Assembly (NCBI RefSeq): GCF_021391535.1
Contig: NZ_CP090066.1
Location: forward strand, 1,315,501-1,379,500
Length of the DNA stretch: 64,000 bases
DNA from: Aurantimonas sp. HBX-1
GTDB lineage: Bacteria > Pseudomonadota > Alphaproteobacteria > Rhizobiales > Rhizobiaceae
Direction of reading: 5' to 3'
Shown here: in pieces, positions 18,423-26,332 of the stretch
Numbering within the stretch: position 1 is the stretch's first letter
Layout of the letters: each line of letters starts with the position of its first letter
The notes under the pieces: generated by a model
What the model saw: the letters and a program-made list of their open reading frames with translations, nothing else
Told to the model about the DNA's origin: nothing
Databases searched by the model: none
Translations under genes and position numbers: made by a program

Positions 18423-19208
18423 ATGCCCCTCATCCCCTTCACCGAGCAGTTCGACATTCCGCTGCTGCTCGTCTTCCTGTTCTTCCTGTTCTTCCTCGGC
18501 CTCGTCTACTACCTGCGGTCGGAGGACAAGCGCGAAGGCTACCCGCTGGAATCGGACCGCACGCGCGGCACCGGCGGGCGGATGCAGGTGGTCGGCTTCC
18601 CGCCGATGCCGTCCCCCAAGGTTTTCCGGCGCTCCGACGGCTCGGTGCAGCTGGCGCCGCGGCCGGCCCGGGAGCGGGAGATCAATGCCATTCCGGCCTA
18701 TGAATTTCCCGGCGCGCCGCTGCTGCCGCTGGGCGATCCGCTGGTCGACGGCATCGGTCCCGCCTCCTACGCGATGAAGGAGGACGTGCCGGATCTCACC
18801 TACGAGGGCACGCTGAAGATCGCGCCGATGCGGAGCAACCCGGAATACCGGATCGCGGCGGGCGACCCCGACCTCGTCGGCATGGCGGTCGTGGCCTCCG
18901 ATGGCCGGGTGGTCGGCACGGTCGTCGACATCTGGCTCAACGCGGCGGAATATTTCATCCGCTATCTCGAAGTCGAGACCAATCTGGAGGCCGGCGGCCG
19001 CCGCATCCTCGCGCCGATCAGCTTCGCCGATATCCGCAATCCGCAGCGTGCCGTGCATTTCGGATCGCTCACCCTCGACCAGTTCGGCCGCGTGCCGGGG
19101 CTCGCCAGTCCCGACCAGATCACCCTGCGCGAGGAAGACCGGCTCAACGGCTACTTCGCCGGCGGCTACCTCTATGCCGGGACGTCAGAGAAAGGATTCC
19201 TCGCATGA
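18423..19208 (+). CDS. puhA: Reaction-centre H subunit PuhA
   Basis: PuhA caps the cytoplasmic face of the L/M core and shapes proton delivery to the secondary quinone. The 261-residue protein has one N-terminal transmembrane helix (residues about 10-30, very Phe/Leu-rich), then YYLRSEDKREGYPLESD and a PRC-barrel cytoplasmic domain (GTVVDIWLNAAEYFIRYLEV). AGGGAGAG precedes the ATG. It overlaps puhB by 4 nt. Confidence 0.97.
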   Translation: MPLIPFTEQFDIPLLLVFLFFLFFLGLVYYLRSEDKREGYPLESDRTRGTGGRMQVVGFPPMPSPKVFRRSDGSVQLAPRPAREREINAIPAYEFPGAPLLPLGDPLVDGIGPASYAMKEDVPDLTYEGTLKIAPMRSNPEYRIAAGDPDLVGMAVVASDGRVVGTVVDIWLNAAEYFIRYLEVETNLEAGGRRILAPISFADIRNPQRAVHFGSLTLDQFGRVPGLASPDQITLREEDRLNGYFAGGYLYAGTSEKGFLA

Positions 19209-19864
19209 GCATGGCGGAATTCGACGATATCAGCACCGTCCTGCGCCAGGAGGAACTGCCTGCCGGCGAGCGCATGCTCTGGCAGGGCCGGCCCGACTGG
19301 TGGCGGCTCGCGCTGGGCGCGTTCCAGCTGAAGGCGGCGGGCGTCTACTTCCTCGCCTTCGCGCTGTGGCGGTTCGGCATGACCTACTGGGAGACCGGCA
19401 CGCCGCTCGTGGCGGTGCATTCGGTCCTGACGCTCCTGCCGTCACTGGGCCTCGGCGTGTCGCTGGTGATGCTGCTGGCCTATCTTACGGCCCGCGCGAC
19501 GACCTTCACCATTACCGAGCGGCGGCTGGTGCTGCGCTTCGGCGTCGCGCTGCCGGCCCAGCTCAACGTGCCGCTGAAGGACGTCGAGGCTGCGGCCGTG
19601 CGGCTCTACTCGGACGGATCTGGTGACATCCCGTTGACGCTGCCGGACGCCGGGCGCCCGTCCTATTTCCAGCTCTGGCCCTATGCGCGGCCGTGGCGGC
19701 TCGGGCGTGCCGAGCCGATGTTGCGCGCCGTGCCGAATGCCGAAGCCGTCGCGCGCCTCCTGTCCGAGGCATTGGTGGCGGCGCAGGGCGGCCAGCGCGT
19801 TGCGGTGGTTCCGGCGCAGGCTGAGGCCCGCCCGGTGCCGGCCGGCCAGCCGGCGGCGGTCTGA
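19205..19864 (+). CDS. puhB: Photosynthetic complex assembly protein PuhB
   Basis: PuhB is a membrane protein needed for normal reaction-centre assembly in Rhodobacter. The 219-residue protein begins with GERMLWQGRPDWWRLA, typical of the bPH-like domain, has about three hydrophobic helices between residues 35 and 105, and then a soluble domain (FTITERRLVLRFGVALPAQLNVPL). Its place between puhA and puhC is conserved. Confidence 0.9.
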   Translation: MSMAEFDDISTVLRQEELPAGERMLWQGRPDWWRLALGAFQLKAAGVYFLAFALWRFGMTYWETGTPLVAVHSVLTLLPSLGLGVSLVMLLAYLTARATTFTITERRLVLRFGVALPAQLNVPLKDVEAAAVRLYSDGSGDIPLTLPDAGRPSYFQLWPYARPWRLGRAEPMLRAVPNAEAVARLLSEALVAAQGGQRVAVVPAQAEARPVPAGQPAAV

Positions 19865-19874
19865 GGAGGCGACG

Positions 19875-20363
19875 ATGGCCAGAGCCCGCCCGAGCGCGAT
19901 CAATTTCTACCCGACCCCGGACCGGCCGATTCCGAAACCCATCCTGTTCGGCGCGGCGGCGCTGGCGATCGGCGCGATCGTCGTGATCGGCGCCGGGCGG
20001 GTGACCGGGGTTGGCCTCGCGGGAACGCCGGCCGTCGCGACGGTGGCGCAACGCGGCCTTGCGCTGGACGAGCGGCCGGACGGGTCGGCCGCGCTGCTCG
20101 ACGCCCGCAGCCGCGCCCCGCTGATCACCGTCGGGGAGGGCGAGGGCGCCTTTGCCATCGAGGCGTTGCGCAACCTGCAGCGCAACCGCCTGCGCAAGGG
20201 CATCGACAGCGCCGAGCCGTTCGTCCTGGCGCTGAAGGCGGACGGGCGGCTGGTGCTGGAAGACCCGCAGACGCCGCAGCAGATCGAGCTGCGCGCCTTC
20301 GGCTCGACCAATATCGGGTCCTTCGCGGCCCTGCTCGATCCCGCACGGGAGGAGAACCGATGA
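19875..20363 (+). CDS. puhC: Photosynthetic complex assembly protein PuhC
   Basis: PuhC helps organise the photosynthetic unit. The 162-residue protein has a single N-terminal membrane anchor (residues about 22-45) and a periplasmic domain with the PuhC core LRNLQRNRLRKGID, then PFVLALKADGRLVLEDP and AFGSTNIGSFAALL. GAGG precedes the ATG. The stop overlaps the next start (ATGA). Confidence 0.9.
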   Translation: MARARPSAINFYPTPDRPIPKPILFGAAALAIGAIVVIGAGRVTGVGLAGTPAVATVAQRGLALDERPDGSAALLDARSRAPLITVGEGEGAFAIEALRNLQRNRLRKGIDSAEPFVLALKADGRLVLEDPQTPQQIELRAFGSTNIGSFAALLDPAREENR

Positions 20364-20662
20364 TCCAGGCATTGTTGGGCGGCCGCCGTGAAGAGGTCGG
20401 CTGCACCGTCGAAGTGGTCAACACCTTCGAGAGCCTCGAGGCGCATGTGCGCTTCGATGGCGGCGTCACGGTCGAGCCGGGCGACGAGGTGCTGGTGCAC
20501 GGCGCCCCGGTCGAGGTGCCCTACGGCCATCGCGCCAGCGTGCGCCGCGTCGCGACGATCAAGCGCGCCGGCTGGCTGGAGAAGACCTGGGTGCGGATGA
20601 CCGGCGATCTCGAATTCATGGAACTCTGCGAGTTCTCGTTTTCCGAAAGGGCATCCCTATGA
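20360..20662 (+). CDS. Small conserved PGC protein between puhC and acsF
   Basis: A 100-residue soluble protein with no transmembrane segment and no motif that I can assign. The core reads as a beta-rich fold (VEVVNTFESLEAHVRFDGG, then VEPGDEVLVHGAPVEVPYG), and the end contains VRMTGDLEFMELCEFSFSER. A small ORF at this place, coupled to both puhC and acsF by 4-nt overlaps, is a recurring feature of PGCs in alpha- and betaproteobacteria as I remember them. A role in complex or cyclase assembly is inferred from position alone. Confidence 0.8.
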   Translation: MIQALLGGRREEVGCTVEVVNTFESLEAHVRFDGGVTVEPGDEVLVHGAPVEVPYGHRASVRRVATIKRAGWLEKTWVRMTGDLEFMELCEFSFSERASL

Positions 20663-21738
20663 ACGCGCATACGACGATCGCCGCGGCAGGCGAGGCACCG
20701 AACGAGACGACGAAGGCGGCCCAGGAGGATACGCTGCTCGCGCCGCGCTTCTACACGACCGACTTCGAGAAGCTCGACAAGGTCGACGTTTCCGGCGTGC
20801 GGCGGGAATGGGACGAACTCATCGCCGAGATGAAGTCCGATCCCAACAAGGGACATTTCCGGCGCAACGCCGACTGGAACTCGATCGAGCTGGACAGCCT
20901 GCCGGAGGGCCTGCGCAAGGAGTTCGTCGACTTCCTCGTCTCGTCACTGACCGCCGAATTCTCCGGCTGCGTGCTCTACAAGGAGATGAAGCGGCGCGGC
21001 ACCAATCCGGACATCTGCGAGCTTTTCTCCTACATGAGCCGCGACGAGGCGCGTCATGCCGGCTTCATCAACGATGCGCTCAAGGAGTTCGGCATCGGCG
21101 TCAATCTCGGCTTCCTGACCAAGGCCAAGAAGTACACCTACTTCCAGCCGAAATTCATCTACTACGCCACCTATCTGTCGGAGAAGATCGGCTACGCCCG
21201 CTATATCGCCATCTACCGGCACCTGGAGCAGCACCCGGAGCGCCGCTTCCACCCGATCTTCAAGTGGTTCGAGAAGTGGTGCAACGACGAGTTCCGCCAC
21301 GGCGAGGCGTTCTCGCTGCTGATGCGCGCCGACCGCAGCGTCCTCGAAGGGCGCAACAAGCTCTGGATCCGGTTCTTCCTGCTGGCGGTGTTCGCGACGA
21401 TGTACGTCCGCGACCATGCAAGGCCGGAGTTCCACAAGGCCCTCGGCCTCGACCCGACGCAGTACGACTACCGGGTGTTCCGCATCACCTCGGACATCTC
21501 ACGGCAGGTCTTCCCGATCATGCTCGACATCGACGATCCGCGCTTCCGCGCCGGCCTCGAGCGCATCCTCGCGGCCAGCCGCAGCATCGCGGCGGGCCAG
21601 GCGAAGGGAGGGCTGTCCGGCCGGCTGATGGCGTGGAAGGGCAAGGCGGTCGCCGCGGCCACCTTCGCCCGGCTCTACGCGCTGCCGGTCATCCGCAACG
21701 AGATCCCCGCCGACAGCCGGCTGGTTCCCGCCTGGTAG
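20659..21738 (+). CDS. acsF: Aerobic Mg-protoporphyrin IX monomethyl ester cyclase AcsF
   Basis: AcsF is the oxygen-dependent diiron enzyme that closes the isocyclic E ring of (bacterio)chlorophyll. The 359-residue protein shows both ferritin-like diiron motifs, SRDEARHAGF and NDEFRHGEAF, plus the preceding glutamate in LTAEFSGCVLYKE. The N-terminal 25 residues are variable. It is the only cyclase in the window; the anaerobic BchE is not seen, so ring closure here depends on oxygen unless bchE is elsewhere. It overlaps the upstream small ORF by 4 nt. Confidence 0.97.
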   Translation: MNAHTTIAAAGEAPNETTKAAQEDTLLAPRFYTTDFEKLDKVDVSGVRREWDELIAEMKSDPNKGHFRRNADWNSIELDSLPEGLRKEFVDFLVSSLTAEFSGCVLYKEMKRRGTNPDICELFSYMSRDEARHAGFINDALKEFGIGVNLGFLTKAKKYTYFQPKFIYYATYLSEKIGYARYIAIYRHLEQHPERRFHPIFKWFEKWCNDEFRHGEAFSLLMRADRSVLEGRNKLWIRFFLLAVFATMYVRDHARPEFHKALGLDPTQYDYRVFRITSDISRQVFPIMLDIDDPRFRAGLERILAASRSIAAGQAKGGLSGRLMAWKGKAVAAATFARLYALPVIRNEIPADSRLVPAW

Positions 21739-21768
21739 CCGCCGCCGCGCGCCGCCGCGCCGACATGG

Positions 21769-21799
21769 CCGCCCTGTCCCGAGCCTCGGGACGGGGCGG
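21769..21799 (+). other. Strong hairpin between acsF and puhE-cobW
   Basis: A 14-bp stem (left arm CCGCCCTGTCCCGA, right arm TCGGGACGGGGCGG, one G-U pair) with a 3-nt loop sits 31 bp after the acsF stop and 37 bp before the next start. No T-run follows, so it is more likely an mRNA-stabilising or attenuating element than a classical terminator. Confidence 0.7.
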
Positions 21800-21835
21800 T
21801 CGCCTGCCTCATCCCGATGCCGTGGAGTCCCGTCG

Positions 21836-23902
21836 ATGACCGAGTATCTCTATCCCGCGCTCTTCGCCCTCGGCGTCTGGTGGGCCTCGACGGTGCTGAT
21901 CATCTATCTCGACGGCTTGCCGCGCTGGACCTTCAAGTACTCGATGATCGGCGCGACGGTGATCTTCGCCATCTCGCTGATCGGCCTCGAGCGCACGGCC
22001 ACCGACGCGACCGTCGCCGGCGCCTACTGGGCCTTCAGCTTCGGCCTGCTCGCCTGGGGCTGGCAGGAGATGAGCTTCTACATGGGCTACGTCACCGGCA
22101 GCCGGAAGCAGCCCTGCCCGGAGAACTGCCGCGGCTGGAAGCATTTCGGCCACGCCATCCAGACCAGCCTCTATCACGAGCTGGCGATCATCGCGGCGGC
22201 CGCGGCCGTCGTCTGGCTGACCTGGGGCGGGCCGAACCAGATCGGCATGTGGACCTTCATGGTGCTGTGGTGGATGCACCAGAGCGCCAAGCTCAACGTC
22301 TTCCTCGGCGTGCGCAACCTGAACGAGGAATTCCTTCCCGAGCATCTCGAATTCCTCAAGGGGTTCCTCAACAAGCGCTCGATGAACCTGCTGTTTCCGT
22401 TCTCGGTGACGATCTCGACGGTGATCACCGCGCTGCTCGTCGTCGCCGCCATGGCGGAGGGCGCAACCACGTTCGAGCGCGCCGGCTACACGTTCCTGGC
22501 GGTGCTGATGGGCCTCGCCATCCTCGAGCACTGGATGCTGGTGCTGCCGATGCCGACCGGCGCGATCTGGGCGCCGGGGCTGAAATCGCGCGGCGAACGC
22601 CAGCCCTTCGACGCCGAGATCGTCGTCGGCTTCCTCGGCGCGGGCAAGACGACGACGCTGCGGCGGATGCTGGCCGAGGCGGACCCGACCGTGAAGACCG
22701 TCGTCCTCGTCAACGATTTCGGCGAGCTCGGCATCGACGGCTCGCTGCTCGAAGGGCAGGGCGCCGACGTCGTCGAACTCGCCAATGGCTGCATCTGCTG
22801 TTCGCTGCGCAAGGACCTGTCGGCGCAGCTGCGCGAGGTGGTCGCCCGCATCAAGCCGCAGCGCGTCCTGATCGAGCCGTCCGGCGTCGCCGACGTCGCC
22901 TCGCTGCTTAAGGTGTTGCACGAGCCGGAGATCAAGGCGCTAGTGAAGTCGCTGCGGCTCTACACGGTGATCGATGCCGGCGCCTTCCTGCGCGATTTTG
23001 CCCGGATGCCCGAGTATTTCCGCCTGCAGGCAAGGCTCGCGCCGGTGTTCATCCTCAACAAGACCGACCTCGTCACCACCGGCGAACGCGAAACGGTGCG
23101 CGAGACGCTCACGGCGCTCAACCCGGCGGCGCAGATCCTGCCGGCCCGCTACGGCGTGGTCGAAGCCGGGATCGACCCGTCGGCGGCGCTGTCGGACTGG
23201 CGGGACACGGAGGAGACAGAAGCGTCCGGGCACCGCCATGGCCCGAGCCATGAGGCTCACGCCGCTGCCACGCCGGCGCCGAACGGCGCCGCGCCTGTCC
23301 ACGGCAGGGCGGCGGCGATGCCGGCTCAGTTGGCGCATCGCCACGACCACGGGTCCCATGACCACGGATCCCACGACCACGGGACCAATGGTCACGGGTC
23401 TCACGCTCACGGGGGCCACCATCACCCGTCGCACGGTCACCACGCCGATGACCATGACCACCCGGCGCACGACCACCATTCGGCCGGGCCGGGCGGCGCG
23501 CCGCACGACCACGCCCATCCGCACGATCATGCCGATGTGGCGATGGGGTTCACCTCCTGGAGCCGGCATCTCGCCGGCGCCGTGGACGCCGAGCGGCTGC
23601 GCGAGACGCTGGCCGCCATCGCCGCCGGCGAGGTCGGGGAGATCGCCCGGATGAAGGGCATCGTTCGCGCCGGAGAGGGCTGGCTGCGCTTCGACGTCGC
23701 CGGCGGGCGCCCGTCGATCGCGGCGCATGTGCCCTCGCCATCCGAGGCGCCGCGCGCCCTGGCGATCGGCAGGGACCTCGACGTTTCGCGGCTCGACCGG
23801 ATCTTCGCCGATCTCGTCGCCGAGGCCGCTGCGCCGGGGAGCGAACCGGCCATCGCGCTCGCGCTCGACGCCGCCAGCCTGCGGCCGGCGATCGTCCACT
23901 GA
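21836..23902 (+). CDS. puhE: PuhE fused to a CobW/COG0523 GTPase (metallochaperone)
   Basis: One uninterrupted 688-codon frame encodes two proteins normally separate. Residues 1 to about 250 are PuhE (DUF3623), a multi-helix membrane protein of photosystem assembly (LYPALFALGVWWASTVLIIYLDGLPR; WHQ-like core MHQSAKLNVFLGVRNLN). Residues 258-688 are a complete COG0523 G3E GTPase: Walker A GFLGAGKTTTLRR at 265, NDFGELGIDG, the metal-binding Cys-X-Cys-Cys at 319-322, NKTD at 408, a His/Asp-rich stretch from about 470 to 565, and a CobW C-terminal domain. COG0523 proteins deliver metals, often Zn, to client enzymes. The neighbours suggest a client such as diiron AcsF or another pigment enzyme, but this is inference. 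A frameshift artefact is unlikely because both halves are intact. Confidence 0.9.
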   Translation: MTEYLYPALFALGVWWASTVLIIYLDGLPRWTFKYSMIGATVIFAISLIGLERTATDATVAGAYWAFSFGLLAWGWQEMSFYMGYVTGSRKQPCPENCRGWKHFGHAIQTSLYHELAIIAAAAAVVWLTWGGPNQIGMWTFMVLWWMHQSAKLNVFLGVRNLNEEFLPEHLEFLKGFLNKRSMNLLFPFSVTISTVITALLVVAAMAEGATTFERAGYTFLAVLMGLAILEHWMLVLPMPTGAIWAPGLKSRGERQPFDAEIVVGFLGAGKTTTLRRMLAEADPTVKTVVLVNDFGELGIDGSLLEGQGADVVELANGCICCSLRKDLSAQLREVVARIKPQRVLIEPSGVADVASLLKVLHEPEIKALVKSLRLYTVIDAGAFLRDFARMPEYFRLQARLAPVFILNKTDLVTTGERETVRETLTALNPAAQILPARYGVVEAGIDPSAALSDWRDTEETEASGHRHGPSHEAHAAATPAPNGAAPVHGRAAAMPAQLAHRHDHGSHDHGSHDHGTNGHGSHAHGGHHHPSHGHHADDHDHPAHDHHSAGPGGAPHDHAHPHDHADVAMGFTSWSRHLAGAVDAERLRETLAAIAAGEVGEIARMKGIVRAGEGWLRFDVAGGRPSIAAHVPSPSEAPRALAIGRDLDVSRLDRIFADLVAEAAAPGSEPAIALALDAASLRPAIVH
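23342..23431 (+). repeat. 15-bp imperfect tandem repeat encoding the His-rich linker
   Basis: About five copies of a 15-bp unit (CACGACCACGGGTCC and variants) run in frame through the puhE-cobW fusion and encode HDHGS-like pentapeptides from residue 503. A sixth, diverged unit follows. The flanking sequence continues His-rich in a less regular way. The unit size fits a recent in-frame expansion of a metal-buffering segment. Confidence 0.8.
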
Positions 23903-24663
23903 TCTCCTCCCGGCGCCGGCGCCGACCGCCGGACTGCGGTTGGTCGACCGGCGGCGACTGGGCATGACCCGGCGCTCTGCGTCCGGGTGAAGCCGTCCTC
24001 GGCGACGATCAAGCGGCCGCCGACTCGGCCGCGCCGACAAGCCGTTCGTTCGCCTCCGCCCGCAAGTCCGTGCCACGCCGGAGCTCGTTGTCGTCCCGGC
24101 AAACGGCCAGGCTCTTGGCGATCGCCGCGTTCACGCCAGAGGGGCGCCCGCCTCTCTGAAGAATACGCTGGTAGGTGAGTTGCTCGGCACGACGTTCCAA
24201 AAGCTCCCGCCTTGGGATTGTCGGACGGTGGCGTAGCTCTGCGAAAGCCGGCCTCCACCGGCGGCGCTCGACTCTTTCGTGCCGCTCCGTCCCACTTCTT
24301 CCGGGAGGACTCGGGAAGGATCGGCAGCAGGCCGTCGGAGGCAAGCGATGGCGCCACCTCGTCCATGTTCTCGATCAAGGAGCCAAACGGGGGAAGGCAG
24401 TCGCCGGCGCATGTCATCCAACACACCCTTTCCAGTTGATAGGGCAATGACGCCGGTACGGGACGGGACTTCACCCCGATCGAGGTCGGGACGACTTCCG
24501 CGCGCCGGTGCGCCGGTGCGCCGGGAAGCGTCGGCGGGCGCGGCCGCGATTCCGTTCGCCCGGGAAAGGTCTCCGCTCATCGGCGGCGGATCGAGCAGGG
24601 ACTGCCTCGCTGCGACGGCCGGCGTCGCGGTCGTCGCCCCGCCTCGATGCTCAAGGCCTGACA
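23903..24663. other. Gap between the two photosynthesis superoperons with a possible gene remnant
   Basis: This 760-bp stretch separates the convergent puhE-cobW and puf units. No intact gene is recognised. On the minus strand, positions about 24009-24200 read with ordinary GC-rich codon use as a helical polypeptide tail (LTYQRILQRGGRPSGVNAAI, then AKSLAVCRDDNELRRGTDL), but the upstream part falls into different frames and has no matching start. It may be the end of a decayed gene. I find no photosynthesis gene here, although hemA often follows puhE. Confidence 0.4.
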
Positions 24664-24692
24664 AAGAAAAAGGCGCCCCGCGAGGCGCCTAT
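24664..24692 (-). terminator. Rho-independent terminator after pufC
   Basis: Read leftward, a 7-bp GC stem (AGGCGCC / GGCGCCT at 24673-24679 and 24686-24692, 6-nt loop) is followed by TTTTTCTTTG. It lies about 30 bp beyond the pufC stop and should end the long crtF-bchCXYZ-puf transcript. Confidence 0.8.
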
Positions 24693-24721
24693 TTCTTGAA
24701 GCTGGCGATGGTGCCGGCGGA

Positions 24722-26332
24722 TCAGTTCTGGGGCGCCGGGACGATTGTCGTCGGGGCCTGGGCCGGAGCTTCCGCCGCTGGCGGGGCTGCCGCCGGGGGG
24801 GCGGGTGGCGCCGCCGGTGCCGCCGCTGGCGGGGCTGATGCGGGGGGTGCAGGTGTCGCCGCGGGTGCCGCCGGTGTGGGTGCGGCTGCCGGTGGCGGGG
24901 GCGGCGCTGGCGGATTGCTCGGCGGCTGGCCGGTCGAGGGCGCTTCGTTGGCGTCCGGCCCCGGAGGCGGTGTCCCGGGACCGCCGGGAACCGGTGCCTG
25001 TGGCGCGGTTCCGTCGGGGGCCCGCGCATCGCTCGGACCCGGCGGCGGCGCGGCGGGGGCACCCGGCGCCTCCGGCACCGGGGTGACCGTACCGCCGAGG
25101 GTCGGGTCGGCAGCCGGCGCGCCCGGCTCGCCCGGCGACGGCAGCCCGGTGCCTTCGCCGGCGGGCTCGACCGACTGCTCGATCGCTTCCCCCGACACCG
25201 GTGGCGCCACCGGGCCCGGCTGCGCGGCGTCGGCATCGGGTCCGACCTGGGCAACGGGCTGGGCCTGGCCGAGGATGATCGCCTGTTTCGGACCCGGGTC
25301 CGGCAGCTGCCCGTCAACCGTCAGACCGGCCAGATAATGCTCGAGCAGGTTGTAGCCGCCGAGTGGCTTGTTGTTGCCGTAGTGGCAGGTGCGGCAGTTG
25401 ACCTTGCCCGGGTCGCCGAGCGGGCCCTTGCGGTTGGCAGGGAATACCGAGGCCAGTGGCTCGATGTAATCGGCGTTGATGTCCCGGACCATCCGGATGC
25501 CCCAATAGGCGATCCAGCGGAACGGCGTCGACTGCGTCCAGTCCACGAAGGAGCGGGAGTTGTGGCAGTAGGTGCAGTTGACCCCGAGCGCTTCCGACAT
25601 CTGCATCATCAGGATGTAGAGGTTCTCCGCCTGCTCCGTCGTGACGCGCGGCACGTCGGAGCCGGCAAACGGATCGCGCGAGATGATGTTCGCCGTCAGC
25701 GGGTCGGCCGTGAGGTACTGGGTGTAGGGCACGTCCGAGAAGAACTGGAGAACCGACTTGGCCTCGAGGTGCCAGGCCTGCGGCTTGCCGAGGAACTGGT
25801 CGCCCGAGGGTTCTTCCTGCGCGTACCACAGCGCCGGCGGCACGTTCTGGCCGCGATGGCAGGTGTAGCAGGTCACGCCCGAGGGGGCGACATGCTCGGC
25901 CCACTGGGCGTTGATGTGCTGGACCATGCGAAGCATCGTGCGGGACACGACCTTCGTGTACAGGGCGTCGCTGGCGAAGCCCTCCTCGGACGTCAGGTCG
26001 TGGCAGTATTCGCACCCCTGAACCGGTGCGACCCATTCGGTGATCGCCAGCATCAGTCGGGTGAACTCCGCGTCGGTCAGGTTACCCAGAACCTGAACGT
26101 TGGCGTAGATCTCGCTGGCCAGCGGGCTTCCCTCGTTGTCGGCCGGTTCCAGCGGCACCGGGAGCGCGGCATATTGCAGCTGGCGGTCGCCGTCCCGGAG
26201 TATCTCCAGCCCGGTCCCCGGCGCGCCGGTCGAGGTGGTCTCGATCGGCGGCAGGATCCAGGGCGGTATCGCCAGCCCGAGCAGCGCCAGGGCGCCCGCG
26301 ACGATGGAAAGGACGATGGGAGCGGATCTCAT
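24722..26332 (-). CDS. pufC: Tetrahaem reaction-centre cytochrome PufC with a long Pro/Ala-rich tail
   Basis: PufC is the periplasmic tetrahaem cytochrome that re-reduces the special pair. Four CxxCH sites are visible at Cys107, 155, 253 and 313, with an N-terminal hydrophobic anchor (residues about 5-24) and no lipobox cysteine, so it is probably held by a transmembrane helix. The globular part ends near residue 345, the normal family length. A further ~190 residues made almost wholly of Pro, Ala and Gly follow without a stop; such a tail is not part of the usual family and may be a flexible or cell-wall-spanning extension. The start overlaps pufM (ATGA). Confidence 0.95.
   Translation of the reverse strand: MRSAPIVLSIVAGALALLGLAIPPWILPPIETTSTGAPGTGLEILRDGDRQLQYAALPVPLEPADNEGSPLASEIYANVQVLGNLTDAEFTRLMLAITEWVAPVQGCEYCHDLTSEEGFASDALYTKVVSRTMLRMVQHINAQWAEHVAPSGVTCYTCHRGQNVPPALWYAQEEPSGDQFLGKPQAWHLEAKSVLQFFSDVPYTQYLTADPLTANIISRDPFAGSDVPRVTTEQAENLYILMMQMSEALGVNCTYCHNSRSFVDWTQSTPFRWIAYWGIRMVRDINADYIEPLASVFPANRKGPLGDPGKVNCRTCHYGNNKPLGGYNLLEHYLAGLTVDGQLPDPGPKQAIILGQAQPVAQVGPDADAAQPGPVAPPVSGEAIEQSVEPAGEGTGLPSPGEPGAPAADPTLGGTVTPVPEAPGAPAAPPPGPSDARAPDGTAPQAPVPGGPGTPPPGPDANEAPSTGQPPSNPPAPPPPPAAAPTPAAPAATPAPPASAPPAAAPAAPPAPPAAAPPAAEAPAQAPTTIVPAPQN

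Noticed and set aside
23342..23431. Short tandem repeats considered as CRISPR-like
   Set aside because: The repeats are contiguous without spacers, in frame, and encode a His-rich linker.
23527..24474. 315-codon minus-strand frame running from the gap into puhE-cobW
   Set aside because: Most of it is antisense to the CobW domain, and the gap part changes character without recognisable motifs.
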